Shown here: piece by piece, positions 1-10,668 of the stretch
Layout: each line of letters starts with the position of its first letter
How positions within the stretch are numbered: the first letter of the stretch is position 1
From: an uncultured Kushneria sp.
GTDB lineage: Bacteria > Pseudomonadota > Gammaproteobacteria > Pseudomonadales > Halomonadaceae
Direction: 5' to 3'
DNA length: 64,000 nucleotides
Assembly: GCF_947497025.1 (NCBI RefSeq)
Contig: NZ_CANMFC010000001.1
Location: forward strand, 620,001 to 684,000
The notes under the pieces: model-generated
The model's input: the letters and a program-made list of their open reading frames with translations, nothing else
Databases searched by the model: none
What the model was told of the DNA's origin: nothing
Position numbers and translations under genes: made by a program

Positions 1-556
1 AAACACCGCCACCGACAGTCAGCGGATCGATATCGCGATCGCCACCACCGTTATAATCGGCTTTCAGGTCAGTGTACTGAACAAAACCGTTAAGCGCCCA
101 GTTGTCAGTGATCAGCAGATCGGTACCTACCTGAGCAGTCGGTGCCCACTGACGCTTTTCAAAGCTGTCAGCGCCGCCGTTGAGGCTCGAGTCATTGAAA
201 GTCACATAGCTGGCGCCCAGACCGGCATAAGGCTGAACACGTGAATCAGTGCCGCCCAGCGGGTAGTACTGCGCCATGATGTTGTACTGCTTCATCTTGA
301 AGCTGTCACCATTGCTGCCGTCGTAGTCATTGCTGTTGCTGCCGCTGAGTTCAACGCCCAGCTTGTCAAACGGCATGACTCCGATTGCGCCATTCCAGGT
401 GTTTTCATCGTTGAAGCCACCGCTGGCAGTAATGTCGGATTTGACAACATCGGCACGGGCATAGACGTCACCCTGGCCATAGGCCATGGCAGACTGAGCG
501 GCGAAAACGCTGGTGCCTACCAGAACAGTAGCTGCGAAGAGTTTGTTCAAAGTCAT
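1..556 (-). CDS. ompW: Outer membrane protein OmpW (3' end beyond window)
   Basis: Small eight-stranded outer-membrane beta-barrel of the OmpW family, thought to let small hydrophobic or amphipathic compounds cross the outer membrane. Reading on the minus strand from the ATG at 556, preceded by AAGGAG at good spacing, gives a typical signal peptide of about 25 residues ending in SAMA, then a mature start YGQGDVYARADVVKSDIT. This resembles OmpW proteins, as do the later segments QYYPLGG and VQPYAGLGASYVTF. About 185 codons are visible and the frame stays open to base 1, so the C-terminal strands lie outside. It is a separate unit from lpxR; the 212-bp upstream gap is AT-rich and probably carries its promoter. 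Family assignment is firm; the substrate is unknown. Confidence 0.88.
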   Translation of the reverse strand, partial: MTLNKLFAATVLVGTSVFAAQSAMAYGQGDVYARADVVKSDITASGGFNDENTWNGAIGVMPFDKLGVELSGSNSNDYDGSNGDSFKMKQYNIMAQYYPLGGTDSRVQPYAGLGASYVTFNDSSLNGGADSFEKRQWAPTAQVGTDLLITDNWALNGFVQYTDLKADYNGGGDRDIDPLTVGGGV

Positions 557-768
557 GATCTTCTCCTTGCTCGAAATGAAGGTATTCATATCGATGGTAT
601 TTTGTTTAAAAACGCTGTTTCCTAACTCTTGGGATCAATATAGTGAACACTGTTTTGTTTGTCACGTTATTTTTTTACAGTGTTTCTTATTGTTTTGATA
701 ATTCAAGACTATCGAAAAGGGTGACGGTTACGCGCGGTTAAAAACCACGTAATCTTTCATTGATAGAG

Positions 769-1746
769 TTATAGCCAGGTGGACAGGGTCACCACACCAA
801 AGTAGTCATCATCGTCCTGCTGCTCGAATTCGCGCGTGCGCTTCAACGTGGTCAGGCTCAAATTGTAGCGATCCCATGAAACGGCGCCGCCAAGCTCCAG
901 ATCGCCAACCCACTGCTTTTTGTCGACACTATGGCTGTCTTCAAACGTATTGCCATCCAGCAGCATGTTACGGGCCACAAAACGTCCCTGCGCATTGCCG
1001 AAGACATACCAGTTAAAACTGCGATCACGAGAAAACATGACGTTTGATGAAGAGTAGGGCGCTGTACCGGGCGTGGTGTACTGGTTATCCAGCTGTCGAC
1101 CTACACGAATGCCCAGTCCTGCCGAGGCATAATCATAAAGATTACCCAGAGCAAAGCCGGCATTGGGGCCATACTCCATGGCCAGACTCCCGAGGCTGTC
1201 GCGATATAGCCAGCTGCGCTGCATGGCCAGAGTGACAGTAGGTTCGTTGTTGAGCTGGTTATGCCATCCTTCCGGATCATCACTATCAACCAGACTATGA
1301 AAATTCTTTTGTACGTCCTTGGCGCCAGAGCCCGGACCTACAATGCCGATATCCAGCGAGACGGCATCACTGATGCGCCACTGTGGTGTCAGGTCCTGTC
1401 GATATACGGACAGGCCGCCATAGAGATAGCCGGCATAGGGGCGGTCATCCTCGATCAGATCGCTGCGATCAATATCTTCAGGCGTGTACATTTGCTGGCC
1501 GAAGCGGTAAGACGCGGCATCAACGTCATCAGCAGTCCAGCCTGGAATCCAGTCGGCCACCGAGCGCGTCCAGTGATCGCCTTGAGGCTCAAAGGTCCAG
1601 CTACCTTCAAGTCCATTGGTGTAGTAACCATCGCTGCTTCGAGCAGCGAAAAAGTCGTTGGAGAGCTTGAAGGTCAAAACGCCATCTGCCATGGCAGAAG
1701 CGGAAAAGAGCAGGCCACTGCCTACCAGTATCGCGCGACAGATCAT
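769..1746 (-). CDS. lpxR: Lipid A 3'-O-deacylase LpxR family protein
   Basis: Outer-membrane enzyme of the LpxR family (DUF2219), which removes the 3'-acyloxyacyl chain of lipid A and so alters the outer leaflet. The 325-residue product starts with a signal peptide (about residues 1-20, ending AMA). It shows the N-terminal Asn-Asp pair (N30 D31) and YYTNG, the GQQMYTPEDI and DDRPYAGYLYGG blocks, and a Q146-x3-H150 pair that matches the catalytic Gln and His of the Salmonella enzyme. The sequence ends in a beta-barrel-like Leu-Ser-Thr-Trp-Leu. The ATG at 1746 has only a weak GGGAACC ribosome site. It stands alone between ompW and slyB. Family is clear; whether it acts on lipid A here is inferred. 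Confidence 0.85.
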   Translation of the reverse strand: MICRAILVGSGLLFSASAMADGVLTFKLSNDFFAARSSDGYYTNGLEGSWTFEPQGDHWTRSVADWIPGWTADDVDAASYRFGQQMYTPEDIDRSDLIEDDRPYAGYLYGGLSVYRQDLTPQWRISDAVSLDIGIVGPGSGAKDVQKNFHSLVDSDDPEGWHNQLNNEPTVTLAMQRSWLYRDSLGSLAMEYGPNAGFALGNLYDYASAGLGIRVGRQLDNQYTTPGTAPYSSSNVMFSRDRSFNWYVFGNAQGRFVARNMLLDGNTFEDSHSVDKKQWVGDLELGGAVSWDRYNLSLTTLKRTREFEQQDDDDYFGVVTLSTWL

Positions 1747-1839
1747 GAATAAGGTTCCCGTTTTAATGATGCTGTTTTAATTAACAGGCTTACTTTAGAC
1801 GATGATAACGAATAGTGCTCTCTCCGTGATGAATGCATC

Positions 1840-1863
1840 AAAAAACCGCCATCAGGGCGGTTT
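1840..1863 (-). terminator. Rho-independent terminator of slyB
   Basis: Read on the minus strand, an AACCGCC / GGCGGTT stem with a 4-nt loop is followed by a run of six T. It lies just past the slyB stop codon at 1897. Confidence 0.8.
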
Positions 1864-1896
1864 GCAAAATGTAGGAAGAGTAGGGTGCTGGTGCAC

Positions 1897-2364
1897 TTAT
1901 TCTGGCGCGATGCTCATGCTATTGCCGGAGCCAATGAGCCTGACGCGTTGACCGGGTTGATAGGGTGTGTCCGCCTTTTGCACGACGACCATGTCCTGAC
2001 CGCTGTCAGTACGTACCTGAATTTCATAGGCGCTGACCTGGTTGGCACGGTCTTCGACCTTGCTGCCGGCAATGGCACCACCGATACCCCCTACCGCAGT
2101 AGTCAGTACACGCCCTGAACCACCCCCAAACTGGTTGCCCAGCAGGCCGCCCAAAACAGCGCCGCCGATACCACCGAGTCCCGAGTCATTCTCGTTGCCG
2201 GCCTGAATGGTGACAGGACGCACGCCAGTGACCGTGCCATAAGTCACATTGCGTGCCGTCTTGGCCTGGTTACCTGTATAGGTATTACCGGAATAGATAT
2301 CGCTATTGGCGCACCCGCCAAGGGTCAGGGCGCCAAGGGCTGCAACAACAAGATAACGCTTCAT
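1897..2364 (-). CDS. slyB: Glycine-zipper outer membrane lipoprotein SlyB
   Basis: SlyB-type lipoprotein anchored in the outer membrane, linked in enterobacteria to envelope integrity under Mg2+ or PhoPQ stress. The 155-residue product begins MKRYLVVAALGALTLGGC, a lipobox with Cys18 as the lipidated residue. It continues with the SlyB pattern: YSGNTYTGNQAKTARNVTYG, then a glycine zipper (GGIGGAVLGGLLGNQFGGG, second copy AVGGIGGAIAGS), then the C-terminal VVVQKADTPYQPGQRVRL block. The frame can be extended upstream to 2427, but the ATG at 2364 has a GGAG site 6 nt away and gives a proper signal sequence, so I use it. Monocistronic, with its own terminator. Confidence 0.9.
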   Translation of the reverse strand: MKRYLVVAALGALTLGGCANSDIYSGNTYTGNQAKTARNVTYGTVTGVRPVTIQAGNENDSGLGGIGGAVLGGLLGNQFGGGSGRVLTTAVGGIGGAIAGSKVEDRANQVSAYEIQVRTDSGQDMVVVQKADTPYQPGQRVRLIGSGNSMSIAPE

Positions 2365-2555
2365 GGGGAGCTCCTGCGCCGGCCTGTTACACCGACGGAC
2401 TGTTTGTTCTGGAACACTGTTTGACAACCGAAAACGGGGCAGGTTTCAACTGTTCCGGCAGTAATATCATGATCCCTGTCAGGGTGAATGCCAAAAGGCA
2501 TGCCTGCAACACTGTAGTCTGCATACATGCCGGCTGCCAGCGGCGCCCGGCCTGT

Positions 2556-2987
2556 TCAGACAAGATCCAGCATCATGTCACGATGCGGAATTCCTGCATC
2601 CATGTAAATCTCGCCTTGTGGCACAAACCCCAGTTGCTCATAAAACCCCATGGCATGGGTCTGGGCACTGAGCTCGCAATGCGTGAACCGTTGCGATCGA
2701 GCGTAGGCAATGACGTGGTACATCAGTCGTGCCCCCAGGCCAAGACCGCGATGGGTCTCAAGAATGGCAACGCGCCCGATATGGCCATCAGGGAGCAATC
2801 TTGCGGTACCGCAGGGTATCTGGCCATCACGTATCAGAAAATGCGTGCAAGCCGGATCAAGGGCGTCCAGTTCCTCGCTTTCATCCACACCCTGTTCCTG
2901 AATAAAGACGACACGCCGGATATGGCTACAGATGTCACTCAGCGTGGCCCAGTCGCCTGTTTCGATGGCAATGTCATCGTGGTGCAT
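2556..2987 (-). CDS. GNAT family N-acetyltransferase (ElaA-like)
   Basis: Single-domain GCN5-related acetyltransferase of 143 residues, expected to move an acetyl group from acetyl-CoA to an unknown amine. The acetyl-CoA motif is visible as RVAILETHRGLGLGARLM (about residues 72-89), with the final beta strand and the GFYEQLGFVPQGE motif of the fold. The whole resembles ElaA-like proteins, including IRRVVFIQEQGVDESEELD near the start. It follows roxA by two bases on the same strand, and its ribosome site (GGACGACTGACC before ATG) sits inside the roxA end, so the two are almost certainly co-transcribed. The substrate cannot be told. Confidence 0.85.
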   Translation of the reverse strand: MHHDDIAIETGDWATLSDICSHIRRVVFIQEQGVDESEELDALDPACTHFLIRDGQIPCGTARLLPDGHIGRVAILETHRGLGLGARLMYHVIAYARSQRFTHCELSAQTHAMGFYEQLGFVPQGEIYMDAGIPHRDMMLDLV

Positions 2988-2989
2988 GG

Positions 2990-4189
2990 TCAGTCGTCCG
3001 TGATGTCGTTGTCATCATCAAGGTCATCGTCTTCTTCCACCCAGCGCAGACTGCCGCGATTGATCAGCGTGGCGAGCAGGGCGCCGGCGCCTTCCAGCGC
3101 CAGGATTTCCTGATCGATGATCCGGGTACTGGAGAGCCGCTTTGCCAGTGCGGTACTGCAGGAGTAGCCGTCACCATCCATAAAGAGCGTGGCCTGTTTG
3201 CCCTCTGGATGCCAGGCCAGACGCGAGCCGGGCGCCGGTTCCAGTAGATCGCCTTCTTCAAGCGCGCTACGCAGCGTTTCTTCGCTGGCCGGTGTCATGG
3301 GCGGCATCAGCTGGTCGGGGTATTTTACCTGCGTCATGGTGCGCCCGAACCACTGTGCCATCTGTTCGGGATTGTCCAGAGCAGCGAGCATCTGCTGGCG
3401 GACGCGGGCCAGTGTGACATCATCGATCAGGGCGCTGTCACCCGACGCTTCCAGATCCGGGTCGTGATAGCGCGATGATTCTTCAAGCTGTTCTCCGAGG
3501 TAATCCGCCCAGGAGGTCACCATTTCATCCATGGAAGGCGCACGAAAGCCGACCGAAAAGGTCATGCAGTCTTCACTCTGGCTGACGCCATGGTGCGCTA
3601 CCCGCGGCGGCAGATACAGCATGTCGCCGGGCTCGAGCACCCAGTCCTGATCGTTGGAGACCTGAAAGTCGGCAAGAATGCGCAGGTCAATGCCATCAAT
3701 GATGGACGCATCCTCGGGCATGACATCCCCCAGCTGCCAGCGGCGCTGGCCACTGGCCTGCAGGAGAAACACATCGTAATTGTCGACGTGAGCGCCGACA
3801 TTGCCGCCCGGTGGGGCGAAGCTGACCATGATGTCATCCAGGCGCCAGCGCGGAATGAAGGTGAAGTGTTCCAGCAGCTCGGCCACATCCGGAACGTAGT
3901 GATCGACGGCCTGGACCAGCAGCGACCAGTCCTTGCGGCCAAGGCGGGCAAAGGTCTCGTCATCGAACGGGCCGTGAGAGACCTGCCAGGCCTTGTCCGG
4001 ACCTTCCAGTTCGACCAGACGTGCCTCGACATTCTCTTCACAGGCCAGCCCTGCCAGCTCATCGGGCTCCAGCGGCGACTGAAAATCCGGGAAGGCGCCC
4101 CGAATCAGCAGCGGTTTTTTCTGCCAGTAGTCACGCAGGAAGGTTTCGGCCGACATGCCCCCCAGCGGGAGGCGCGTATGTTCTGTCAT
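2990..4189 (-). CDS. roxA: Ribosomal protein L16 arginine hydroxylase RoxA (YcfD)
   Basis: JmjC-type Fe(II)/2-oxoglutarate oxygenase that hydroxylates an arginine of ribosomal protein L16 in E. coli. The 399-residue product has the RoxA layout: an N-terminal YWQKKPLLIRGAF segment, the metal-binding H134-x-D136 in GAHVDNYDVF, the distal His (H199 or H200) in PPRVAHHGV, and a C-terminal winged-helix-like extension. The very end is an acidic tail rich in Asp. The ATG at 4189 has AGGAATCCATC upstream. It lies 27 bp after purB in the same minus-strand run, as ycfD lies near purB-mnmA in related genomes. Function is inferred from family and synteny. Confidence 0.9.
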   Translation of the reverse strand: MTEHTRLPLGGMSAETFLRDYWQKKPLLIRGAFPDFQSPLEPDELAGLACEENVEARLVELEGPDKAWQVSHGPFDDETFARLGRKDWSLLVQAVDHYVPDVAELLEHFTFIPRWRLDDIMVSFAPPGGNVGAHVDNYDVFLLQASGQRRWQLGDVMPEDASIIDGIDLRILADFQVSNDQDWVLEPGDMLYLPPRVAHHGVSQSEDCMTFSVGFRAPSMDEMVTSWADYLGEQLEESSRYHDPDLEASGDSALIDDVTLARVRQQMLAALDNPEQMAQWFGRTMTQVKYPDQLMPPMTPASEETLRSALEEGDLLEPAPGSRLAWHPEGKQATLFMDGDGYSCSTALAKRLSSTRIIDQEILALEGAGALLATLINRGSLRWVEEDDDLDDDNDITDD

Positions 4190-4216
4190 GATGGATTCCT
4201 GCCCTCGGGCGCGCTT

Positions 4217-6274
<2,058 letters not shown>

Positions 6275-6278
<4 letters not shown>

Positions 6279-7417
6279 GCTGCACTCTCCAGCGCCTGGC
6301 GATACGTCGTGGCAATCACCGCGCCGCCCAGACAGACATGGCCGTCATAAATGACCGCGGACTGCCCCGGGGTGACGGCGCGCTGCGGCTCATCAAAGAT
6401 CAGGGTGACACTTTGATCTTCGTTGACAATGACCCGGCAGGGCTGGTCGCTCTGGCGATAGCGGATCTTGGCACTGGCGCGAAAGTCACGCTCGGCCGGT
6501 GGCTCACCGATCCAGTGCATGGCTTCGGTGGTCAGCGACTGTCGATAAAGCAGGTCGTGATGCTTGCCCTGTACCGCAATCAGCACATTGCGTTCCAGGT
6601 CCTTGTCCGCCACATACCAGGGCGCTTCAGGATAGCCGTTGATGCCGCCGATCCCCAAGCCCTGACGCTGCCCCAGGGTGTAATACATCAACCCCATGTG
6701 CTCGCCGATCTCTTCACCTTCGGGCGTCTGAATACGACCGGACTGCGCCGGCAGATACTGACGCAAAAAATCGGCAAAGCGGCGCTCGCCGATAAAGCAG
6801 ATGCCGGTGGAATCCTTCTTGCGCGCCGTGGCCAGACCATGCTGCTCGGCCAGCGCCCGAACCTCGGACTTTTCCATCTCACCGATCGGGAACAGGGTGC
6901 GGCTCAGGGCCTGCTCGCTGACAGCATGAAGGAAGTAGCTCTGATCCTTGTTGCCATCAAGGCCCTTGCACAGCAGGGTGCGCCCGCCGTGATCCTCGCG
7001 GCGGACATAGTGGCCGGTCGCGATCAGTTCGGCGCCCAGCATTTCTGCGTAGTCGAGAAAGACCTTGAACTTGATTTCGCGATTGCAAAGGATGTCCGGA
7101 TTGGGCGTTCGACCGGCGCGATACTCTTCAAGGAAATGCTCGAAAACGTTGTCCCAGTATTCAGCGGCAAAGTTGGCCGTGTGCAGGCGGATGCCCAGCC
7201 GATCACAAACGGCCTGGGCATCGGCCAGATCGGCCTTTGCGGTGCAGTATTCGGTGCCGTCGTCTTCATCCCAGTTCTTCATGAAAAGACCTTCCACGTG
7301 GTAGCCCTGCTCAAGCAGCAAAAGCGCCGTTACGGAAGAGTCCACACCGCCGGACATGCCGACGATGACCCTGGAAGGGGTTGCGGAAGAGGCTGTGTTG
7401 TTGACAGGAGGAGTCAT
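6275..7417 (-). CDS. mnmA: tRNA-specific 2-thiouridylase MnmA
   Basis: MnmA installs the 2-thio group on U34 of tRNA-Lys, -Glu and -Gln, taking sulfur from the TusE relay. The PP-loop ATP motif [11 protein letters not shown] is near residue 20, and both catalytic cysteines are present in [12 protein letters not shown] and [12 protein letters not shown]. The frame is open to 7513, but a perfect TATAAT box at 7451-7456 would place transcription start near 7444, so only the ATG at 7417 fits; it gives 380 residues. The run hflD-mnmA-nudJ-rluE matches E. coli order. Three tRNA-Glu genes, natural substrates, occur at 44.5-45.1 kb. Confidence 0.94.
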
Positions 7418-7450
7418 GGCGTACCCGTCGTCAGAAATCATTTGGCCGAC

Positions 7451-7481
7451 ATTATACGCCAGCCGCCCCCTGCCTTGACAG
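7451..7481 (-). promoter_or_regulatory. Predicted sigma-70 promoter for mnmA-hflD
   Basis: On the minus strand a perfect TATAAT lies at 7456-7451, with a weaker CTGTCA at 7481-7476 (19-bp spacer). The start point would fall about 27 nt before the mnmA ATG at 7417, which argues against the longer upstream reading of that gene. Confidence 0.55.
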
Positions 7482-7522
7482 GCGGGAACCAATGATCCTG
7501 ACACTGCAGCCATGCTGGAGGC

Positions 7523-8005
7523 TCATGACGTCGTATCAGGGTGGTCAAGATCGCGGATCAGGGTCAGCGGATAGGCGTGTCCCGCAAGCGTATCCTGAAT
7601 GCGTTGTGCTACCAGGGGGCTTCTAAGCCGGCCGGCCTGTTCCAGCGCCCTGATCTGCGCAGTGTCGTACCAGTCAGCCCCGGTGATGCCTTCATCGAGC
7701 GTCTCGCTGACGCGTCCTGTTGGGCGCGCCAGAAAGGTATGGCTGTGATAGACCACGCCGTTGGGGGCTGTGTTGATGTAAAGGCCCAGGTAGCCTTCCA
7801 GCGTCATTTCCCAGCCACTCTCTTCGAGCGTTTCCCGATGTGCGGCCTCGATCAGCGATTCTCCGGCTTCCAGATGGCCGGCCGGCTGGTTGAAGACCGT
7901 GGCTGTGGCGACCGGGTTGAGGCGATCGCGCTCTTCGACCAGCAAAAATCGGTCGCCGTCCATCACGACGGCGGCCACCGTCACGTGAGGTAAAAATCGG
8001 GTCAT
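7523..8005 (-). CDS. nudJ: Nudix phosphatase NudJ
   Basis: Nudix hydrolase of the NudJ type; the E. coli enzyme removes phosphate from HMP-pyrophosphate and nucleoside di/triphosphates. The 160-residue product opens MTRFLPHVTVAAVVMDGDRF. It has a complete Nudix box running from GHLEAGESLIEAA into RETLEESGW, which fits G-x5-E-x7-REUxEExGU. The family tail LRSPLVAQRIQDTLAG also matches NudJ. The ATG at 8005 has AGGAAACCACG upstream and overlaps the rluE stop by 4 nt, so translation is likely coupled. Longer in-frame starts (to 8092) lie inside rluE and are rejected. Confidence 0.92.
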   Translation of the reverse strand: MTRFLPHVTVAAVVMDGDRFLLVEERDRLNPVATATVFNQPAGHLEAGESLIEAAHRETLEESGWEMTLEGYLGLYINTAPNGVVYHSHTFLARPTGRVSETLDEGITGADWYDTAQIRALEQAGRLRSPLVAQRIQDTLAGHAYPLTLIRDLDHPDTTS

Positions 8006-8610
8006 CGTGGTTTCCTGCGCGGCCTTTCGCGTGACGGGCGAGTATTTTTCGATTGGGGCGCACGCGGCATGTGAATGGTTTCCCGCCGCCATTCACCGGG
8101 CGAGAGCGAGCCCAGCGTCCATTGCCCGATGGCGGTTCGGATCAGTCTTAAGGTGGGGTGGCCCACGTGGGCGGTCATTCGACGCACCTGGCGATTGCGC
8201 CCTTCAGTGATCGATATCTCGAGCCATGTGTCAACAATGTTGGCACGCCGGCGTACCGGTGGCGTTCGTTCGGGGACTTGTGGTGAGGCTACTCGCCGGA
8301 CTCTGGCTGGTCGCGTCAGGCCGTCCTTGAGGGTAATTCCCTTTGAAAGCGCCGTCAGGGCATTGTCATCAGGCTGACCTTCTACCAGCACAAGATAGGT
8401 CTTGGGCTGCTTGTGATCAGGATGCGTAATCCGATGAGCCAACATGCCGTCATCGGTGAGCAGCAGCAGTCCTTCACTATCATAATCCAGCCGGCCGGCC
8501 GGGTAGATGTCCGGGATATCGAGCCATTGGGCCAGCGTGTCACGACCCTGTGAGTCCGTGAACTGGGTAAGCACCTGAAAGGGCTTGTGAAAGAGATAAA
8601 GTAAGCTCAT
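8002..8610 (-). CDS. rluE: 23S rRNA pseudouridine synthase RluE
   Basis: RsuA-family pseudouridine synthase; RluE modifies U2457 of 23S rRNA. The product of about 202 residues contains the catalytic block YPAGRLDYDSEGLLLLTDDG with the nucleophilic Asp, the KTYLVLVEG strand, and EGRNRQVRRMTAHVGHPTLRL near the end. It lacks an N-terminal S4 domain, as expected for RluE. The C-terminus is strongly basic (Arg/Lys-rich). The ATG at 8610 is chosen over the GTG at 8616; neither has a strong ribosome site. It is the first gene of the minus-strand run and is divergent from icd, matching E. coli. Confidence 0.92.
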   Translation of the reverse strand: MSLLYLFHKPFQVLTQFTDSQGRDTLAQWLDIPDIYPAGRLDYDSEGLLLLTDDGMLAHRITHPDHKQPKTYLVLVEGQPDDNALTALSKGITLKDGLTRPARVRRVASPQVPERTPPVRRRANIVDTWLEISITEGRNRQVRRMTAHVGHPTLRLIRTAIGQWTLGSLSPGEWRRETIHMPRAPQSKNTRPSRERPRRKPR

Positions 8611-8721
8611 AAGCACGACTTGATTGTCGACAACCTCTACGCAGTGACAGGCCCTTGATGCTACATTAGGGCTCTCATTTCAGGACAGTACCTTTCGTCC
8701 TTATTACGTCGGAGTCTTCTC

Positions 8722-9984
8722 ATGTCCAGCGGCAACATCATCATTCCCGACAGTGGCCAGATGATTACGGTCAACGACGATCTTGCGCTGTCGGTCCCGG
8801 AGCGGCCGATTATCCCCTTTATTGAGGGTGACGGGATCGGGGCAGACATTACACCGGCCATGCAGAGGGTGGTCGATGCCGCCGTGGCGAAAGCCTATGA
8901 CGGGCGTCGCGAAATCCAGTGGATGGAAGTGTATGCCGGTGAGAAGGCAACGCGTGTCTATGGTGAGGACACCTGGCTGCCGCAGGAGACCCTTGATGCC
9001 GTCAGGGATTATGTGGTCTCCATCAAGGGGCCGCTGACCACGCCGGTCGGGGGCGGCATGCGTTCGCTGAACGTGACGCTTCGCCAGGCGCTGGACCTTT
9101 ATGTCTGTGAGCGCCCGGTACGCTGGTTCAAGGGCGTGCCCAGTCCGGTACGTCAGCCCCAGAATGTCGACATGGTCATCTTCAGGGAAAACGCAGAAGA
9201 CATTTATGCCGGTATCGAATGGCAGGCCGGGACCCCGGAAAACCAAAAGCTGATCCGATTTCTCCAGGAAGAGATGCAGGTCGACAACATTCGCTTTACC
9301 GAGCAGTGCGGGATCGGCATCAAGCCGGTCTCGGAAGAGGGCAGCAAGCGGCTGGTCCGAAAGGCGCTTCATTACGCCATTGATAATGCTCGGGCATCAG
9401 TAACACTGGTGCATAAGGGCAATATCATGAAGTTCACCGAAGGGGCCTTCAAGCAGTGGGGCTATGAGGTAGCTCGTGATGAATTCGGTGCGCAGCCGCT
9501 GGACGGCGGACCCTGGCTTTCCATGGAAAACCCGCGCGATGGCAGTACCATCATTATCAAGGATGTCATCGCTGATGCCATGCTGCAGGAAGTCCTGATT
9601 CACCCCGAGCAGTTCGATGTCATCGCCACGCTCAATCTCAACGGTGACTTTCTGTCCGATGCGCTGGCCGCCCAGGTCGGTGGCATCGGGATTGCGCCCG
9701 GCGCCAACCGCGGCGATGCCGTGGCCATGTTCGAGGCCACCCATGGAACTGCGCCGAAACTGGCTGGCCAAAACAGTGCCAACCCTGGATCACTGATCCT
9801 CTCGGCGGAAATGATGCTGCGCTATCTCGGCTGGAATGAGGCAGCTGCACTGATCGTCAGTGCCATGGAAGCCACGATCCAGCGTGGTGAGGTGACCGGT
9901 GACTTCCATCAGGTCATGTCAGAGGCGACGCTGCTAAGTACCTCGGACTTTGCTGACGCCGTGGTGCGCAGCATGTCGGCCTGA
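8722..9984 (+). CDS. icd: NADP-dependent isocitrate dehydrogenase
   Basis: TCA-cycle enzyme that oxidises isocitrate to 2-oxoglutarate with NADP+. The 420-residue product (E. coli 416) carries [14 protein letters not shown] at the start, the substrate/regulatory loop [20 protein letters not shown] whose Ser is the AceK phosphorylation site in E. coli, and the metal/NADP block [19 protein letters not shown] followed by [12 protein letters not shown]. The His and Lys/Tyr-type NADP determinants of the E. coli class are plausible by similarity. GGAG sits 8 nt before the ATG. It is divergent from rluE and followed by a long hairpin. Confidence 0.96.
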   Translation: MSSGNIIIPDSGQMITVNDDLALSVPERPIIPFIEGDGIGADITPAMQRVVDAAVAKAYDGRREIQWMEVYAGEKATRVYGEDTWLPQETLDAVRDYVVSIKGPLTTPVGGGMRSLNVTLRQALDLYVCERPVRWFKGVPSPVRQPQNVDMVIFRENAEDIYAGIEWQAGTPENQKLIRFLQEEMQVDNIRFTEQCGIGIKPVSEEGSKRLVRKALHYAIDNARASVTLVHKGNIMKFTEGAFKQWGYEVARDEFGAQPLDGGPWLSMENPRDGSTIIIKDVIADAMLQEVLIHPEQFDVIATLNLNGDFLSDALAAQVGGIGIAPGANRGDAVAMFEATHGTAPKLAGQNSANPGSLILSAEMMLRYLGWNEAAALIVSAMEATIQRGEVTGDFHQVMSEATLLSTSDFADAVVRSMSA

Positions 9985-10305
9985 AAAGCCTTCCAACAGG
10001 ACGTCCAGTGTCATGCAGGGCTGTGATCAAGCGGGATGACAGCCTGCATGACATGATGGATAACGCTCGACTCCCGTGTCACCGTGATGGCATGAGATAC
10101 TGTTTTTATCGCCGCACGCTTGCATCGGCGGCAGGGCAGCACCATCTTTAAGGGGAACACTGAGGCTTGTTAGCGCTCAAACTGTTAGCTCGATGAGTGC
10201 ATTCAATCATCTTTCCGCTTGTTTTCATCGATCCGGGCACATATGTTCAAGATAGATAGTGAAGCACTTCACTACGATTTTCGTAATACGGTTACTCATG
10301 CAGGC
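9985..10305 (+). other. 321-bp gap between icd and clpS
   Basis: The first part holds a strong hairpin at 10010-10052. The rest has no convincing gene and probably carries the clpS-clpA promoter. Two possible earlier clpS starts (TTG 10219, ATG 10243) fall here. Confidence 0.5.
10010..10052 (+). terminator. Stem-loop after icd
   Basis: GTCATGCAGGGCTGT and ACAGCCTGCATGAC form a near-perfect 14-bp stem (one bulged G) around a 14-nt loop, 26 bp after the icd stop. No T-run follows, so it may protect the mRNA 3' end or be Rho-assisted rather than a classic intrinsic terminator. Confidence 0.5.
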
Positions 10306-10638
10306 ATGACACCTCCCGATTCCGATCCTGATCATCAGGAGCAGGGCGATGTGGCCGAGCAGACGAGCGATCCAGAGCTTGAAGAACCGCCACTTTACAA
10401 GGTGGTGCTTCACAATGACGACTACACGCCCATGGAGTTTGTCGTCGAAGTACTTCAAACCTTTTTTGCCATGGATCACGAGAAGGCGGTACAGATCATG
10501 CTGGCCGTTCATACTCAGGGTAAGGCGACCTGTGGCATCTATACCCGTGATATCGCGGAAACCAGGAGCCAGCAGGTCAATCAATACGCTCGAGAATGCC
10601 AGCATCCACTGCTGTGCGATATCGACCGGGCAGACTGA
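10306..10638 (+). CDS. clpS: ATP-dependent Clp protease adaptor ClpS
   Basis: ClpS is the bacterial N-recognin: it binds proteins with N-terminal Leu, Phe, Tyr or Trp and hands them to ClpAP. The core [25 protein letters not shown] is intact, including the [10 protein letters not shown] pocket residues, followed by [27 protein letters not shown]. From the ATG at 10306 the product is 110 residues, close to the usual 106; in-frame starts at 10243 and 10219 would add an unusual N-terminal extension, and none has a strong ribosome site, so the start is uncertain. clpA begins 31 bp downstream on the same strand. Confidence 0.92.
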   Translation: MTPPDSDPDHQEQGDVAEQTSDPELEEPPLYKVVLHNDDYTPMEFVVEVLQTFFAMDHEKAVQIMLAVHTQGKATCGIYTRDIAETRSQQVNQYARECQHPLLCDIDRAD

Positions 10639-10668
10639 GCTGTCTGCAGCGGCCAAGAGGGGACTGCC

